DNA of 19,417 nucleotides from Verrucomicrobiota bacterium. Lineage in GTDB: Bacteria; Verrucomicrobiota; Verrucomicrobiia; Limisphaerales; UBA1096. The position numbers and the translations under genes were made by a program. Positions 1 to 7,960 of this stretch are shown in pieces. Where the stretch lies: NCBI GenBank assembly GCA_030747575.1, contig JASLKI010000162.1, positions 1 through 19,417 on the forward strand. The letters are read 5' to 3'. Position 1 is the first letter of the stretch. Each line of letters starts with the position of its first letter. The notes beneath the pieces were generated by a model. It saw only the letters and a program-made list of their open reading frames with translations. It did no database searches and was not told the origin of the DNA.

Positions 1-3000
1 CAACCGAGCAGCCGGGGGGATACGGGATCAAGTTAAGCGACATCAAGATTGCTGACGACCTGGTGACGATGACTGGGCGGTTCGACGCGTTGCCCCCATA
101 TTATTCGCATCCCAAGAAGGACACTGCGCTCATAAAACGGACAGCCATCGGGCGGATTCAGTTTAAAGACATCCCGGACGGCAGTTTTACTCTCATAGCT
201 GATGGCATTGAAATCCATACAGGAGATTCTAAGGAATGGGCAGAGGGAACGTTAATCGATGGTGGGCCGGATGTGGATCAGGTCGAAAGACTCCGCAGCC
301 TGATTGTTGAGAAGAACGAGTTGTATTTTCACCGGTCGAGACCGCAAAACCAAGCCTACCTTTGGGGGTTCCGCAGACATGAACAGGGTAACAACTACCA
401 GGAGGTAGCCCGCTTTGAGCCATTGATTAGGCAGAAGGAGCAGGCGATTTACGAGTTGAGCAAAACTGTTTCCCGGAAGTTTCAGCTTTTGCCCACTGCA
501 GAGTGGGAAAAAACCAAGCCAAGCGAAGATATAAAAAAACCTGAGCCGGTTGCCAAGGCCAAGCCGTACAAGCCGCAGCCATTGCCGAGGTTTGACCTGG
601 GAGATGGTCTCGAGATCAATCTCTTTGCGCAAAACCCGCTTCTAGCCAAGCCGATCCAGATGAATTTCGACGCAAAGGGTCGTCTGTGGGTGGCCAGTTC
701 CGAGGCGTATCCTCAGATTTTACCGGGCGAGATGGCGGCCGACAAGGTGCTCGTGCTGGAGGACACGGACAACGACGGACAAGCGGACAAGTCAACCGTC
801 TTTGCCGATAACCTGCTGATCCCGACCGGCATTGAGCCGGGTGACGGCGGGGTTTATGTTGCCCAAAGTACGGAGCTACTTCATCTGCGGGATACGAACG
901 GCGATGGCAAGGCCGACCAGACCCGCGTGGTGATGTCCGGTTTCGGCACCGAAGACACGCACCACATTTTGCACACGCTGCGCTGGGGTTTCGATGGGCG
1001 GCTGTACTTCAATCAGTCGATTTACATCCGAACACACATGGAGACGCCGCACGAGGTGTTGCGCCTCGAGAGCGGCGGCGTGTGGCGACTGCGACCCGAG
1101 ACGCTCAAAGCTGAGATTTTCCTGCGCGGCTTCTGTAATCCGTGGGGGCACCACTACGATGCGTTCGGTCAATCCTTTGTCACTGACGGCGCCGGCGGGC
1201 AGGGGCTCAGCTACGGCGTGCCGGGCGCGATGTATTTCACGTACGCCCGCGCACCCAAGTTGCTCGACAGCGTGAGCCCGGGGCGTTACCCGAAATTCTG
1301 CGGCCTCGAGATCGTCCGCAGCGCGCACTTCCCGGACGACTGGCAGGGCGACGCGATCACCTGCGACTTTCGCGCGCATCGCATTGTCCGGTTCAAGATC
1401 AGCGACAAGGATTCAAGTTATGTCACTCAGGAGATGCCGGATGTGTTGCGTTCAGGCAGTGTTGATTTTCGCCCGATCGACATCAAGTTCGGTCCCGATG
1501 GAGCGCTATACATTGCCGACTGGTCGAACCCCATCATCCAGCACGGCGAGGTGGACTTCCGCGACGAACGTCGCGACCACGTCCACGGCCGCATCTGGCG
1601 TGTGACGGTCAAGGAGCGGCCACTCGTTAAAAAAATAGACTTCACCCGCCTCGACAACAGCGCCCTCCTGGCAATGCTCACTTCGCCTAACGGTTTTGAC
1701 CGCGAAAAGGCCCGTCGTGTTCTCAAGGAACGCGGTACCGACAAGGTGTTGTCCGATTTGGAAAAATGGGAGGCGGCGCAAACCGACGAGCAGGCTCAGC
1801 TTGAGGCATTGTGGATCTATCAGGGATTGGATTTGGTTGACGATGCGCTGCTCGACAAGCTGCTCGAGGCCAAGAATGGCCGGGTTCGCACCGCTGCGGT
1901 CCAAGTGCTCGACGAGTGGGCGGATCGCATCACAGGCGCCGAGTCGCGCTTGACCAAGCGCATCGGCGACGAGCATCCGCGTCCGCGACTTGCAGCCCTG
2001 CGTGCGATTACCCGCAAGCCAACACAGAAATCGGTGAGCGCAGCATTGGGCGTGTTCGACAAGCCGACCGACAAACATCTCGACTACGCCGCTTGGCTAA
2101 GCATGAGGGAGATTGAGGAACCTTGGCTGGCGATGGTGCGGGCCGGCTTGTGGAAGCCGGCCGGCCGCGAGCATCAACTTGAGTTTGCGCTTAAGTCGAT
2201 CGCTGCCAACAAGGCCAGCGAGGTGCTCGGCGTTTTTCTAAAAGGTAAAACCATCCCTGAGAACGGCTCGTGGATCGAGATCATCGGCCGCGCCGGGACG
2301 ACGACCGAGTTGAAGCAACTACACGCCCAGCTTATCGCCGATTCGTTGTCTGCAAATGGACAGGCGCGCGCACTGAACGCGCTCAACCACGCATCGCGTT
2401 TGCGGAATCTGCGCCCCGGCGCGTCGAGCGAAAGCATTGCAAACTATTTCGCCAGCGACGACCAGGCGGTGCAAGTGGCAGCGCTTGGCTTGGCGGGAAC
2501 GTGGAAGAGGCTTGGCCCCAAGTTTGCTGAATTGACCAGGCTCGCCGGTGGTGGGGAAACCAGCACGCCGGTGCGTCAGGCAGCGGTCAACGCCATCCGC
2601 GAAATCGGTGGCACCGGGGCCGTGCAAGCGCTCAAGCCGCTTGGTCAAGCGAAACGCAATCCCGAGGCGCGCCACATGGCGGTCGCCGCGTTGGCCATTT
2701 TAGACATCAACCAAGCCGCACCGATGGCAGTTGAGGTGCTTGATGACACACAAAACGAGCAGTCGGCGCTCGAGCTTTGGCGCGCTTTGCTTGGCGTGAA
2801 AAATGCCGAAAGCACCTTGGCCAAGGCGTTGCCTGGGAAAGGCTTCTCCAAGGTGGCCGCCAAGGCGGGGCTGCGTGCAATCCGGGAGGGAGGGCGCAAT
2901 TTGAAGACGTTGGCGCTGGCGCTGCCGCGAAGTGCCGGGCTGAAGGATGAGGACATCACTCTGTCGAGGAGCGAAATTCGCGCGCTGACCCGAGCAGTCG

Positions 3001-3869
3001 AGAAGACCGGCGACGCGGTCCGGGGCGAGTTGGTCTACCGCAAACTCGAACTCGGCTGCGTAGGCTGCCACGCCATCGGTGGCGCGGGCGGCAAAGTCGG
3101 CCCGGACTTGACCTCCATCGGCGCGAGTGCTCCGCTCGATTACCTCGTCGAGTCGCTTTACTACCCGAACCGAAAAATCAAGGAGGGCTACCACTCGCTC
3201 GTTGTTGAGACGAGGGATAACCAGGTTTTGTTTGGGATGCTTGAGCGAGAGGATGATGCGCAGTTGATTCTTCGCAATGTCGCCAACCAGTCAACTGCCG
3301 TCGTCAAGGCGAACATCCGCAAGCGCACGCAGGGCAACTCACTGATGCCGTCTGGGCTGATCGACCGTTTGGATCGGCAGGATCAAATCGACCTGTTCAG
3401 TTTCATGAGCCGCCTCGGCAAGTCCGGCGCGTTTGACGCCTCGAAGGGCAACGTCGCCCGCGTGTGGCGGTTGCGCGCGGCGAACCATCGCGACCAGCAG
3501 TTTGGCGATGATCGGATCGCGGATGGGGGCATCAATCGCAAACGCTGGTTGGCGGTGAACTCGCTCGTCGATGGCCGCCTGACCGATGACATGCTGAAAA
3601 AAGGCACCAATGCCGGTCAATGGATCGGGGTGATTGGTGTGTACGCAGGGACGGAATTTGAAGTAGCGCAAGCTGGCGAAGTAACGTTGCAACTTGACGG
3701 CGCTGATGGCGCCAAGGTCTGGATCGACGGTCGAGTGGTGAAAACGGCCGCTGAGATCAAAACCAACTTGCCCGCAGGCAAACACTCACTGGTGTTGCGC
3801 TTCGATCCCAAGGCGTTGCCCAAGTCCGTCAAGGCATCGACCTCGCAGGGCACCTTCCTCGTTGACTGA
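1..3869 (+). CDS. Multidomain PVC-type dehydrogenase with SGNH-like tail, HEAT repeats and c-type haem domain (5' partial)
   Basis: The frame is open to the left edge (first full codon at base 3), so the true start is upstream; the first possible start inside the window is GTG at 63, from which 1268 residues run to the stop. Residue numbers count from that GTG. Residues 1-145 resemble the C-terminal end of PVC SGNH/GDSL hydrolases (KNELYFHRSRPQN, GFRRHEQGNN). A Lys/Pro-rich linker follows (about 150-178). Residues 180-515 form an NHL/glucose-dehydrogenase-like beta-propeller with two Asp-rich Ca-binding-like loops (DTDNDG near 235, DTNGDG near 277). Residues 530-960 are Ala/Leu-rich helices like HEAT repeats. 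A c-type haem site CVGCH lies at 999-1003, with Met1095 (LMPSGL) a possible axial ligand. The last 140 residues look like a beta-sandwich (AKVWIDGRVV). The family is probably periplasmic or envelope-bound and oxidises an unknown sugar or alcohol, passing electrons to haem. The SGNH assignment rests on the tail only, since the catalytic part is outside. Confidence 0.85.
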   Translation, partial: TEQPGGYGIKLSDIKIADDLVTMTGRFDALPPYYSHPKKDTALIKRTAIGRIQFKDIPDGSFTLIADGIEIHTGDSKEWAEGTLIDGGPDVDQVERLRSLIVEKNELYFHRSRPQNQAYLWGFRRHEQGNNYQEVARFEPLIRQKEQAIYELSKTVSRKFQLLPTAEWEKTKPSEDIKKPEPVAKAKPYKPQPLPRFDLGDGLEINLFAQNPLLAKPIQMNFDAKGRLWVASSEAYPQILPGEMAADKVLVLEDTDNDGQADKSTVFADNLLIPTGIEPGDGGVYVAQSTELLHLRDTNGDGKADQTRVVMSGFGTEDTHHILHTLRWGFDGRLYFNQSIYIRTHMETPHEVLRLESGGVWRLRPETLKAEIFLRGFCNPWGHHYDAFGQSFVTDGAGGQGLSYGVPGAMYFTYARAPKLLDSVSPGRYPKFCGLEIVRSAHFPDDWQGDAITCDFRAHRIVRFKISDKDSSYVTQEMPDVLRSGSVDFRPIDIKFGPDGALYIADWSNPIIQHGEVDFRDERRDHVHGRIWRVTVKERPLVKKIDFTRLDNSALLAMLTSPNGFDREKARRVLKERGTDKVLSDLEKWEAAQTDEQAQLEALWIYQGLDLVDDALLDKLLEAKNGRVRTAAVQVLDEWADRITGAESRLTKRIGDEHPRPRLAALRAITRKPTQKSVSAALGVFDKPTDKHLDYAAWLSMREIEEPWLAMVRAGLWKPAGREHQLEFALKSIAANKASEVLGVFLKGKTIPENGSWIEIIGRAGTTTELKQLHAQLIADSLSANGQARALNALNHASRLRNLRPGASSESIANYFASDDQAVQVAALGLAGTWKRLGPKFAELTRLAGGGETSTPVRQAAVNAIREIGGTGAVQALKPLGQAKRNPEARHMAVAALAILDINQAAPMAVEVLDDTQNEQSALELWRALLGVKNAESTLAKALPGKGFSKVAAKAGLRAIREGGRNLKTLALALPRSAGLKDEDITLSRSEIRALTRAVEKTGDAVRGELVYRKLELGCVGCHAIGGAGGKVGPDLTSIGASAPLDYLVESLYYPNRKIKEGYHSLVVETRDNQVLFGMLEREDDAQLILRNVANQSTAVVKANIRKRTQGNSLMPSGLIDRLDRQDQIDLFSFMSRLGKSGAFDASKGNVARVWRLRAANHRDQQFGDDRIADGGINRKRWLAVNSLVDGRLTDDMLKKGTNAGQWIGVIGVYAGTEFEVAQAGEVTLQLDGADGAKVWIDGRVVKTAAEIKTNLPAGKHSLVLRFDPKALPKSVKASTSQGTFLVD

Positions 3870-3872
3870 TCC

Positions 3873-4346
3873 ATGCTCAAAAAAGCATCCAAAACCAAAG
3901 CGAGTGGCGTAGCCGGAACACGAGTCGCCATTGTCGCTTCTCGCTACAATGCCCGTTACGCCAACTCGATGCTGCGCGCCGCCAAGGCGGAACTGGCAAA
4001 GGCCAGGGTCGCGGCGGAAGTCGTGCGAGTTCCGGGCGCGTTTGAGATACCGGCGGTGGCGTCGGCCCTGGCCAGGCGCTTGACCAACCCGATCGATGCG
4101 ATTCTCTGCCTCGGCGTCATCCTTCGAGGCGAAACCACGCACGCCGAGAACATTGCCCAAGCCGTGACGGGTGCCCTGGCTCAGTTGCAGCTCGAGCATT
4201 CGCTGCCGGTGATTCATGAGGTCTTGCTGCTCGAGAACGTGCAGCAGGCCCGGGAGCGATGCCTAGACGCCCGGCACAACCGAGGGATCGAGGCTGCCCG
4301 GACAGCCATCGAGATGACGCGCGTCATGCGTCGTGTTGGGGTTTAA
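3873..4346 (+). CDS. ribH: 6,7-dimethyl-8-ribityllumazine synthase
   Basis: Penultimate enzyme of riboflavin synthesis: condenses 5-amino-6-ribitylamino-uracil with 3,4-dihydroxy-2-butanone 4-phosphate to lumazine, in the cytoplasm. The 157 residues are the normal length. Visible signatures are SRYN (22-26 region, the substrate-stacking aromatic, here Tyr rather than the usual Phe), VPGAFEIP at 53-60, LGVILRGETTH at 80-90 with His90 in the place of the catalytic histidine, and Arg129 in the place of the phosphate-binding arginine. The usual GTKAGNKG stretch reads LDARHNRG here. ATG 3873 lies three bases after the preceding stop with no Shine-Dalgarno sequence, so translation is probably coupled to the upstream gene. 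No other riboflavin gene is in the window. The next gene, rpe, acts on ribulose 5-phosphate, the precursor of one RibH substrate. Confidence 0.95.
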   Translation: MLKKASKTKASGVAGTRVAIVASRYNARYANSMLRAAKAELAKARVAAEVVRVPGAFEIPAVASALARRLTNPIDAILCLGVILRGETTHAENIAQAVTGALAQLQLEHSLPVIHEVLLLENVQQARERCLDARHNRGIEAARTAIEMTRVMRRVGV

Positions 4347-4380
4347 GGATCTTGCCGCTTGGCCTGTGCCTCCGTAGGTT

Positions 4381-5064
4381 ATGCCGCGCATGGTCATTGC
4401 ACCTTCCATTCTCGCGGGGGATTTCAGCAAGTTCGCTCGCGAAATCAAGCGGGTCGAAAAAACCGGAACAGACTGGGTTCATTTGGACATCATGGACGGA
4501 CACTTTGTCCCCAACCTGACGTTCGGCCCGCAGGTCGTCGCCGATGTCCGCCCCCACTCCGACCTTTTTTTCGATACGCATCTCATGTGTTCCAAGCCGG
4601 AGATTCTACTTGAGCCCTTTGCCGAGGCGGGGGCGAATCTCATCACGGTTCACGTCGAGCTTGAGGATCGGGTGTCATCGCTGCTCTGGAAAATCCGCTC
4701 GCTCGAGAAACAGGTTGGGTTGGCTGTCAACCCGCCCACTGCCATCGAAGAGGTGAAGCCGTTTCTAGACAAGATCGACCTGCTGTTGGTGATGACCGTG
4801 AATCCCGGCTTTGGGGGGCAGTCGTTCATCGAGGAATGCGTGCCAAAAATCCAGCAGGTTTATGAGTGGCGAAAAGAGATGGGACTCGACTTTCGCATCG
4901 AGGTCGATGGAGGCGTAAACTTGAAAACCGCCGCCGAGTGTGCCCGTGCCGGTGCCAACACGTTCGTCGCAGGGTCGGCCTTATTCGGCGAACGGAGTCT
5001 GGCACGGGCAGTGAAGAAAATGCACAAGGTCGTTTCGCAGGTGAAGAGCGGATACAATAAGTGA
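4381..5064 (+). CDS. rpe: Ribulose-phosphate 3-epimerase
   Basis: Interconverts D-ribulose 5-phosphate and D-xylulose 5-phosphate in the pentose phosphate pathway; a cytoplasmic TIM-barrel metalloenzyme. The 227 residues match the family length. Family motifs appear in order: APSILAGDF (7-15), VHLDIMDGHFVPNLTFGP (33-50), THLM (66-69), VNPGFGGQSF (140-149), EVDGGV (174-179) and VAGSALF (196-202). Expected metal ligands His34, Asp36, His67 and Asp176 are all present, with Asp36 and Asp176 also the expected acid/base pair. The start at 4381 puts the first strand (MVIAPSIL) at the normal place; ATG 4390 is a possible alternative. Only a weak TAGG lies upstream. The gene sits 34 bases after ribH, and its TGA overlaps the GTG of the next gene by four bases (GTGA), which suggests one operon. 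Confidence 0.97.
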   Translation: MPRMVIAPSILAGDFSKFAREIKRVEKTGTDWVHLDIMDGHFVPNLTFGPQVVADVRPHSDLFFDTHLMCSKPEILLEPFAEAGANLITVHVELEDRVSSLLWKIRSLEKQVGLAVNPPTAIEEVKPFLDKIDLLLVMTVNPGFGGQSFIEECVPKIQQVYEWRKEMGLDFRIEVDGGVNLKTAAECARAGANTFVAGSALFGERSLARAVKKMHKVVSQVKSGYNK

Positions 5065-6485
5065 GCTTGGGAGGGATAAAATTCGGCACCGACGGTTGGC
5101 GGGCGGTGATCGCCGAGGATTTCACGTTTACCAATGTGGATCGAGTTGCACAGGCGACAGCGGAGCATTGGAAGCGGCGACGGCCCAAAGGCACCAGGAA
5201 AAAAGTTGTGATCGGCTGCGACCGCCGATTTTTAGCGGACCAGTTTGCGGAGCGCGTGGCGGAGGTGTTTGCCGGAAATGGTTTTGAAGTGGTGCTCGGT
5301 GACTCGCCGACGCCGACACCGGCCATCTCATTCGCCGTCAAGGCTGAGAAGGCCATCGGCGGTATCGTGATTACCGCGAGCCACAATCCTGCCGCTTTTT
5401 GTGGTTACAAACTGAAAGGCCACTTTGCTGGGTCGGCTGATTCCGTAACCAGTCAAGCGGTCGAGGCGCTGCTTGATGCCAAGCCTGTGAAAGCGCTCGA
5501 CTTGAACTTGGCTAAGCGCAAGCGGTTGGTTCGCATAAAGGATTTGCACGCGCCTCACGCCCGGGCGATACGCAAGCTGGTAGACTTCGAACTTGTTGCC
5601 AACTCCGGTTTAAGGTTTGCGCATGATGCGTTGTTCGGCGTCGGCGCTGGCGCGTTCAATAAAATCCTGAGCGGAACCAAGTGCAAAGTCACCACGCTCA
5701 ATGGAAAGCACGACCCTTTTTTCGGGGGCATCCATCCCGAGCCGATCGCCCACAACTATGGTCCAAGTGCAGCGTACCTTCGCAGGCACCCGCACGACTT
5801 GTGCCTTGTTACAGACGGTGACGCCGATCGTGTTGGCGGTATGGACGGTCGCGGCAACGCGCTCACAACACATCAGATCATTTGCCTTTTGCTGCACCAC
5901 TACATTGTCAACCGAGGTCAGCGGGGTCGCGTGATTAAGGCGGTGACCACCACATCGATGGTCGATCGCATCTGTGAGGAGCATGGGCTGGAACTGCTCG
6001 AGACCGGTGTCGGCTTCAAATACATCTGCACCGAGATGCAAAAGGGCGACGTGTTGCTGGGCTTTGAGGAGAGTGGGGGTATCGGTTTTCCGGGACACAT
6101 TCCGGAGCGCGACGGTCTTCTTGCGGGTTTGGCTTTGCTTGAGTTTCTGGCTACGGAAAAAACCTCACTCAATCGCCTCCTAGCTAAGCTCGAAAAACAG
6201 TTTGGCCCACATCGGTACGAACGACTCGACACGCACTTCCCGCTGGGGAAGCGAGCCAAGCTGATGAGTCACTGTGCTGCCAAGCCACCGGCAAAGCTCG
6301 CCGGTTCGCCGGTGAGCGAGGTGAAGACGTTCGATGGCGTGAAATACATCGCCGCCAACGGCGCGTGGCTGATGCTGCGCGGCTCCGGCACCGAGCCGAT
6401 CCTACGGATTTACGCGGAGGCCAAGTCCGATGCAGATGCGAAAAAACTCATCCGCTTGGGTATCAATTTAACCAAGCAGGTTTAA
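5061..6485 (+). CDS. Phosphoglucomutase/phosphomannomutase family protein
   Basis: Alpha-D-phosphohexomutase, 474 residues, interconverting hexose 1- and 6-phosphates through a phosphoserine. All four active-site loops are visible: TASHNP with the phosphoserine at Ser107; the Mg-binding DGDADR at 252-257; the sugar-binding loop FEESGG at 335-340; and the phosphate-binding loop RGSGTEP at 440-446. The N-terminus (IKFGTDGWRAVIAEDFTF) matches the bacterial PGM/PMM group rather than glmM, whose serine loop normally reads SASHNPxxDNG. Glucose or mannose phosphate is therefore more likely than glucosamine, but the sugar cannot be settled by eye. The GTG start lies inside the rpe stop, so translation is probably coupled; the role may be to link hexose phosphates to sugar-nucleotide or storage-polysaccharide synthesis. 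The TAA overlaps the stop of the convergent DUF1501 gene, leaving no space for a terminator. Confidence 0.93.
   Translation: MSLGGIKFGTDGWRAVIAEDFTFTNVDRVAQATAEHWKRRRPKGTRKKVVIGCDRRFLADQFAERVAEVFAGNGFEVVLGDSPTPTPAISFAVKAEKAIGGIVITASHNPAAFCGYKLKGHFAGSADSVTSQAVEALLDAKPVKALDLNLAKRKRLVRIKDLHAPHARAIRKLVDFELVANSGLRFAHDALFGVGAGAFNKILSGTKCKVTTLNGKHDPFFGGIHPEPIAHNYGPSAAYLRRHPHDLCLVTDGDADRVGGMDGRGNALTTHQIICLLLHHYIVNRGQRGRVIKAVTTTSMVDRICEEHGLELLETGVGFKYICTEMQKGDVLLGFEESGGIGFPGHIPERDGLLAGLALLEFLATEKTSLNRLLAKLEKQFGPHRYERLDTHFPLGKRAKLMSHCAAKPPAKLAGSPVSEVKTFDGVKYIAANGAWLMLRGSGTEPILRIYAEAKSDADAKKLIRLGINLTKQV
6482..6485. other. Overlapping convergent stop codons
   Basis: The palindrome TTAA ends two genes at once: TAA (6483-6485) closes the + strand mutase and its complement (6484-6482) closes the - strand DUF1501 gene. 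The two coding regions meet with no intergenic DNA, so any terminator must lie inside the facing gene, and transcripts from the two sides are likely to overlap as antisense RNA. Confidence 0.9.
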
Positions 6486-7960
6486 GCGCAGATTTCCTTG
6501 ATCACCCGGCCATGGATGTCGGTGAGGGTTTCCTGGCGACCCTGATGGAAGTAGGACAGGTCTTCGTGGTCGATACCCATAAGGTGAAGGATCGTCGCGT
6601 GGATGTCGTGAACATGAGTCTTGTTGACAACTGCTTGGAATCCGAACTCATCCGTTTCACCGTAACTCATTCCGCCTTTCACACCACCGCCGGCCATCCA
6701 CATGCAGAACCCGTACGGGTTGTGGTTGCGGCCCGGGGCATCCTTGCCTTCGCTGAACGGCATCCTGCCAAACTCGCCTCCCCATACGACCAGCGTTGAT
6801 TCGAGCAGCCCGCGTTGTTCGAGATCGGTCAATAACGCGGCGATAGGTTGATCAACCTCGGCGCCGTGTAGGCCGTGGTTTTTCTCGATGCTCTCATGTC
6901 CGTCCCAAGTATCTTCAAGATGCCCTCCGCCGGAGTACAGTTGAATGAAGCGAACACCGCGCTCGACCAGTCGACGGGCGATCAGGCAGTTGCGACCATA
7001 TTCATCGGTAGGTTGCATGCCGATGCCGTATTGGTTTTGGGTGGCTTGGCTTTCTTTCGATAAATCCACTGCCTCGGGCGTCTCGGACTGCATGCGGTAG
7101 GCCAGTTCGTACATCTCGATGCGTGCGGCGAGTTCTCTGCCGCCGGGACGGTCGTCGAGATGCTTCTGGTTGAGTTGTGCGAGCAGATCTAGTTGTTGCC
7201 GCTGTGCGACTGGATCCAGATGGCTTGGACCTTGCAGATCGAGAATGGGATTCCCACTTGGTCGAAACAGTGTCCCTTGAAACGTTGATGGCATGAAGCC
7301 GGACGACCAGTTGGGCTGACCAGAGATCGGGCCGCCACGTTTATCGAGCATAACGACGTAGCTCGGCAGGCTTTGGTTCTCAGTGCCCAAGCCATAAGCG
7401 CACCATGAGCCAAGTGAAGGCCGGCCGATGAAAGTGCTGCCGGTGTTCATGGCAACCAAAGCTGAGCCGTGGGCGTGGCTGTCTGCCTGACAGGACTTAA
7501 CCACCGCCAGTTTGTCCGCGTGTCTTCTGACATTCGGAAAATAATCAGAGACCAGGAGCCCGCTTTGGCCTCCTGGCCGAAAGGGCCTCCAGTTGGGGGT
7601 TAGATAGCCGACACGTCGGCCGCCGGAGTTGATGTATTTTTTGTCTTCTGGCAACGATTTGCCAGCGTACTTTTGCAGTTCCGGCTTGTAGTCGAACGTG
7701 TCTACCTGGCTAGGCCCGCCGTTCATCATCAGGAAGATGCAGCTCTTAGCCTTGCCAAAGTAGCTCGCTCGGCGTGGTGCGAGTGGAGTTGTTGCCGCTT
7801 GGCCAAGCGCATGAGCGTGCTTCGCGAAAAAACTGTCCGCACCCAGTAGGCTCGTTAGAGCCAAGCCGGAAAACCCGGCACCCATCTCCCAGACAAACTC
7901 ACGCCGGGTTTGGCCGCAGGGAAACAGCCTTGATCGGTTGAGTTTTTTCTTAATCGACAT
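6482..7960 (-). CDS. DUF1501 family protein with Tat-like signal
   Basis: A 492-residue exported protein of the DUF1501 family, whose fold is related to the alkaline phosphatase/sulfatase superfamily; its reaction is not established. The N-terminus has a twin-arginine-like signal (TRREF at 18-22, then a hydrophobic stretch at about 27-45). Family stretches include CIFLMMNGGPSQVDTFD (74-90), DSHAHGSALVAMNTG (160-174), VVWGGEFGRMPF (391-402), GRNHNP (410-415) and THVHDIHATILHLMGIDH (448-465). Their Asp and His residues are candidate metal ligands by analogy with the superfamily. The ATG at 7960 lies 11 bases inside the end of the upstream PSCyt1-DUF1549-DUF1553 gene. This is the usual order of the pair in Planctomycetes and Verrucomicrobia and implies a shared job, possibly in handling sulfated or phosphorylated polymers (inference). 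No Shine-Dalgarno sequence precedes the start. Confidence 0.92.
   Translation of the reverse strand: MSIKKKLNRSRLFPCGQTRREFVWEMGAGFSGLALTSLLGADSFFAKHAHALGQAATTPLAPRRASYFGKAKSCIFLMMNGGPSQVDTFDYKPELQKYAGKSLPEDKKYINSGGRRVGYLTPNWRPFRPGGQSGLLVSDYFPNVRRHADKLAVVKSCQADSHAHGSALVAMNTGSTFIGRPSLGSWCAYGLGTENQSLPSYVVMLDKRGGPISGQPNWSSGFMPSTFQGTLFRPSGNPILDLQGPSHLDPVAQRQQLDLLAQLNQKHLDDRPGGRELAARIEMYELAYRMQSETPEAVDLSKESQATQNQYGIGMQPTDEYGRNCLIARRLVERGVRFIQLYSGGGHLEDTWDGHESIEKNHGLHGAEVDQPIAALLTDLEQRGLLESTLVVWGGEFGRMPFSEGKDAPGRNHNPYGFCMWMAGGGVKGGMSYGETDEFGFQAVVNKTHVHDIHATILHLMGIDHEDLSYFHQGRQETLTDIHGRVIKEICA

Noticed and set aside
876..1379. A 167-residue open frame on the - strand
   Set aside because: It lies wholly inside the propeller-coding part of the large dehydrogenase, has no recognisable motif and a composition typical of an antisense shadow in GC-rich DNA.
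5610..6098. A 162-residue open frame on the - strand
   Set aside because: It is antisense to the mutase active-site loops, which are clearly coding on the + strand.
6365..6799. A 144-residue + strand frame spanning the convergent gene ends
   Set aside because: It overlaps the conserved mutase C-terminus and the DUF1501 C-terminus in other frames and shows no family motif.
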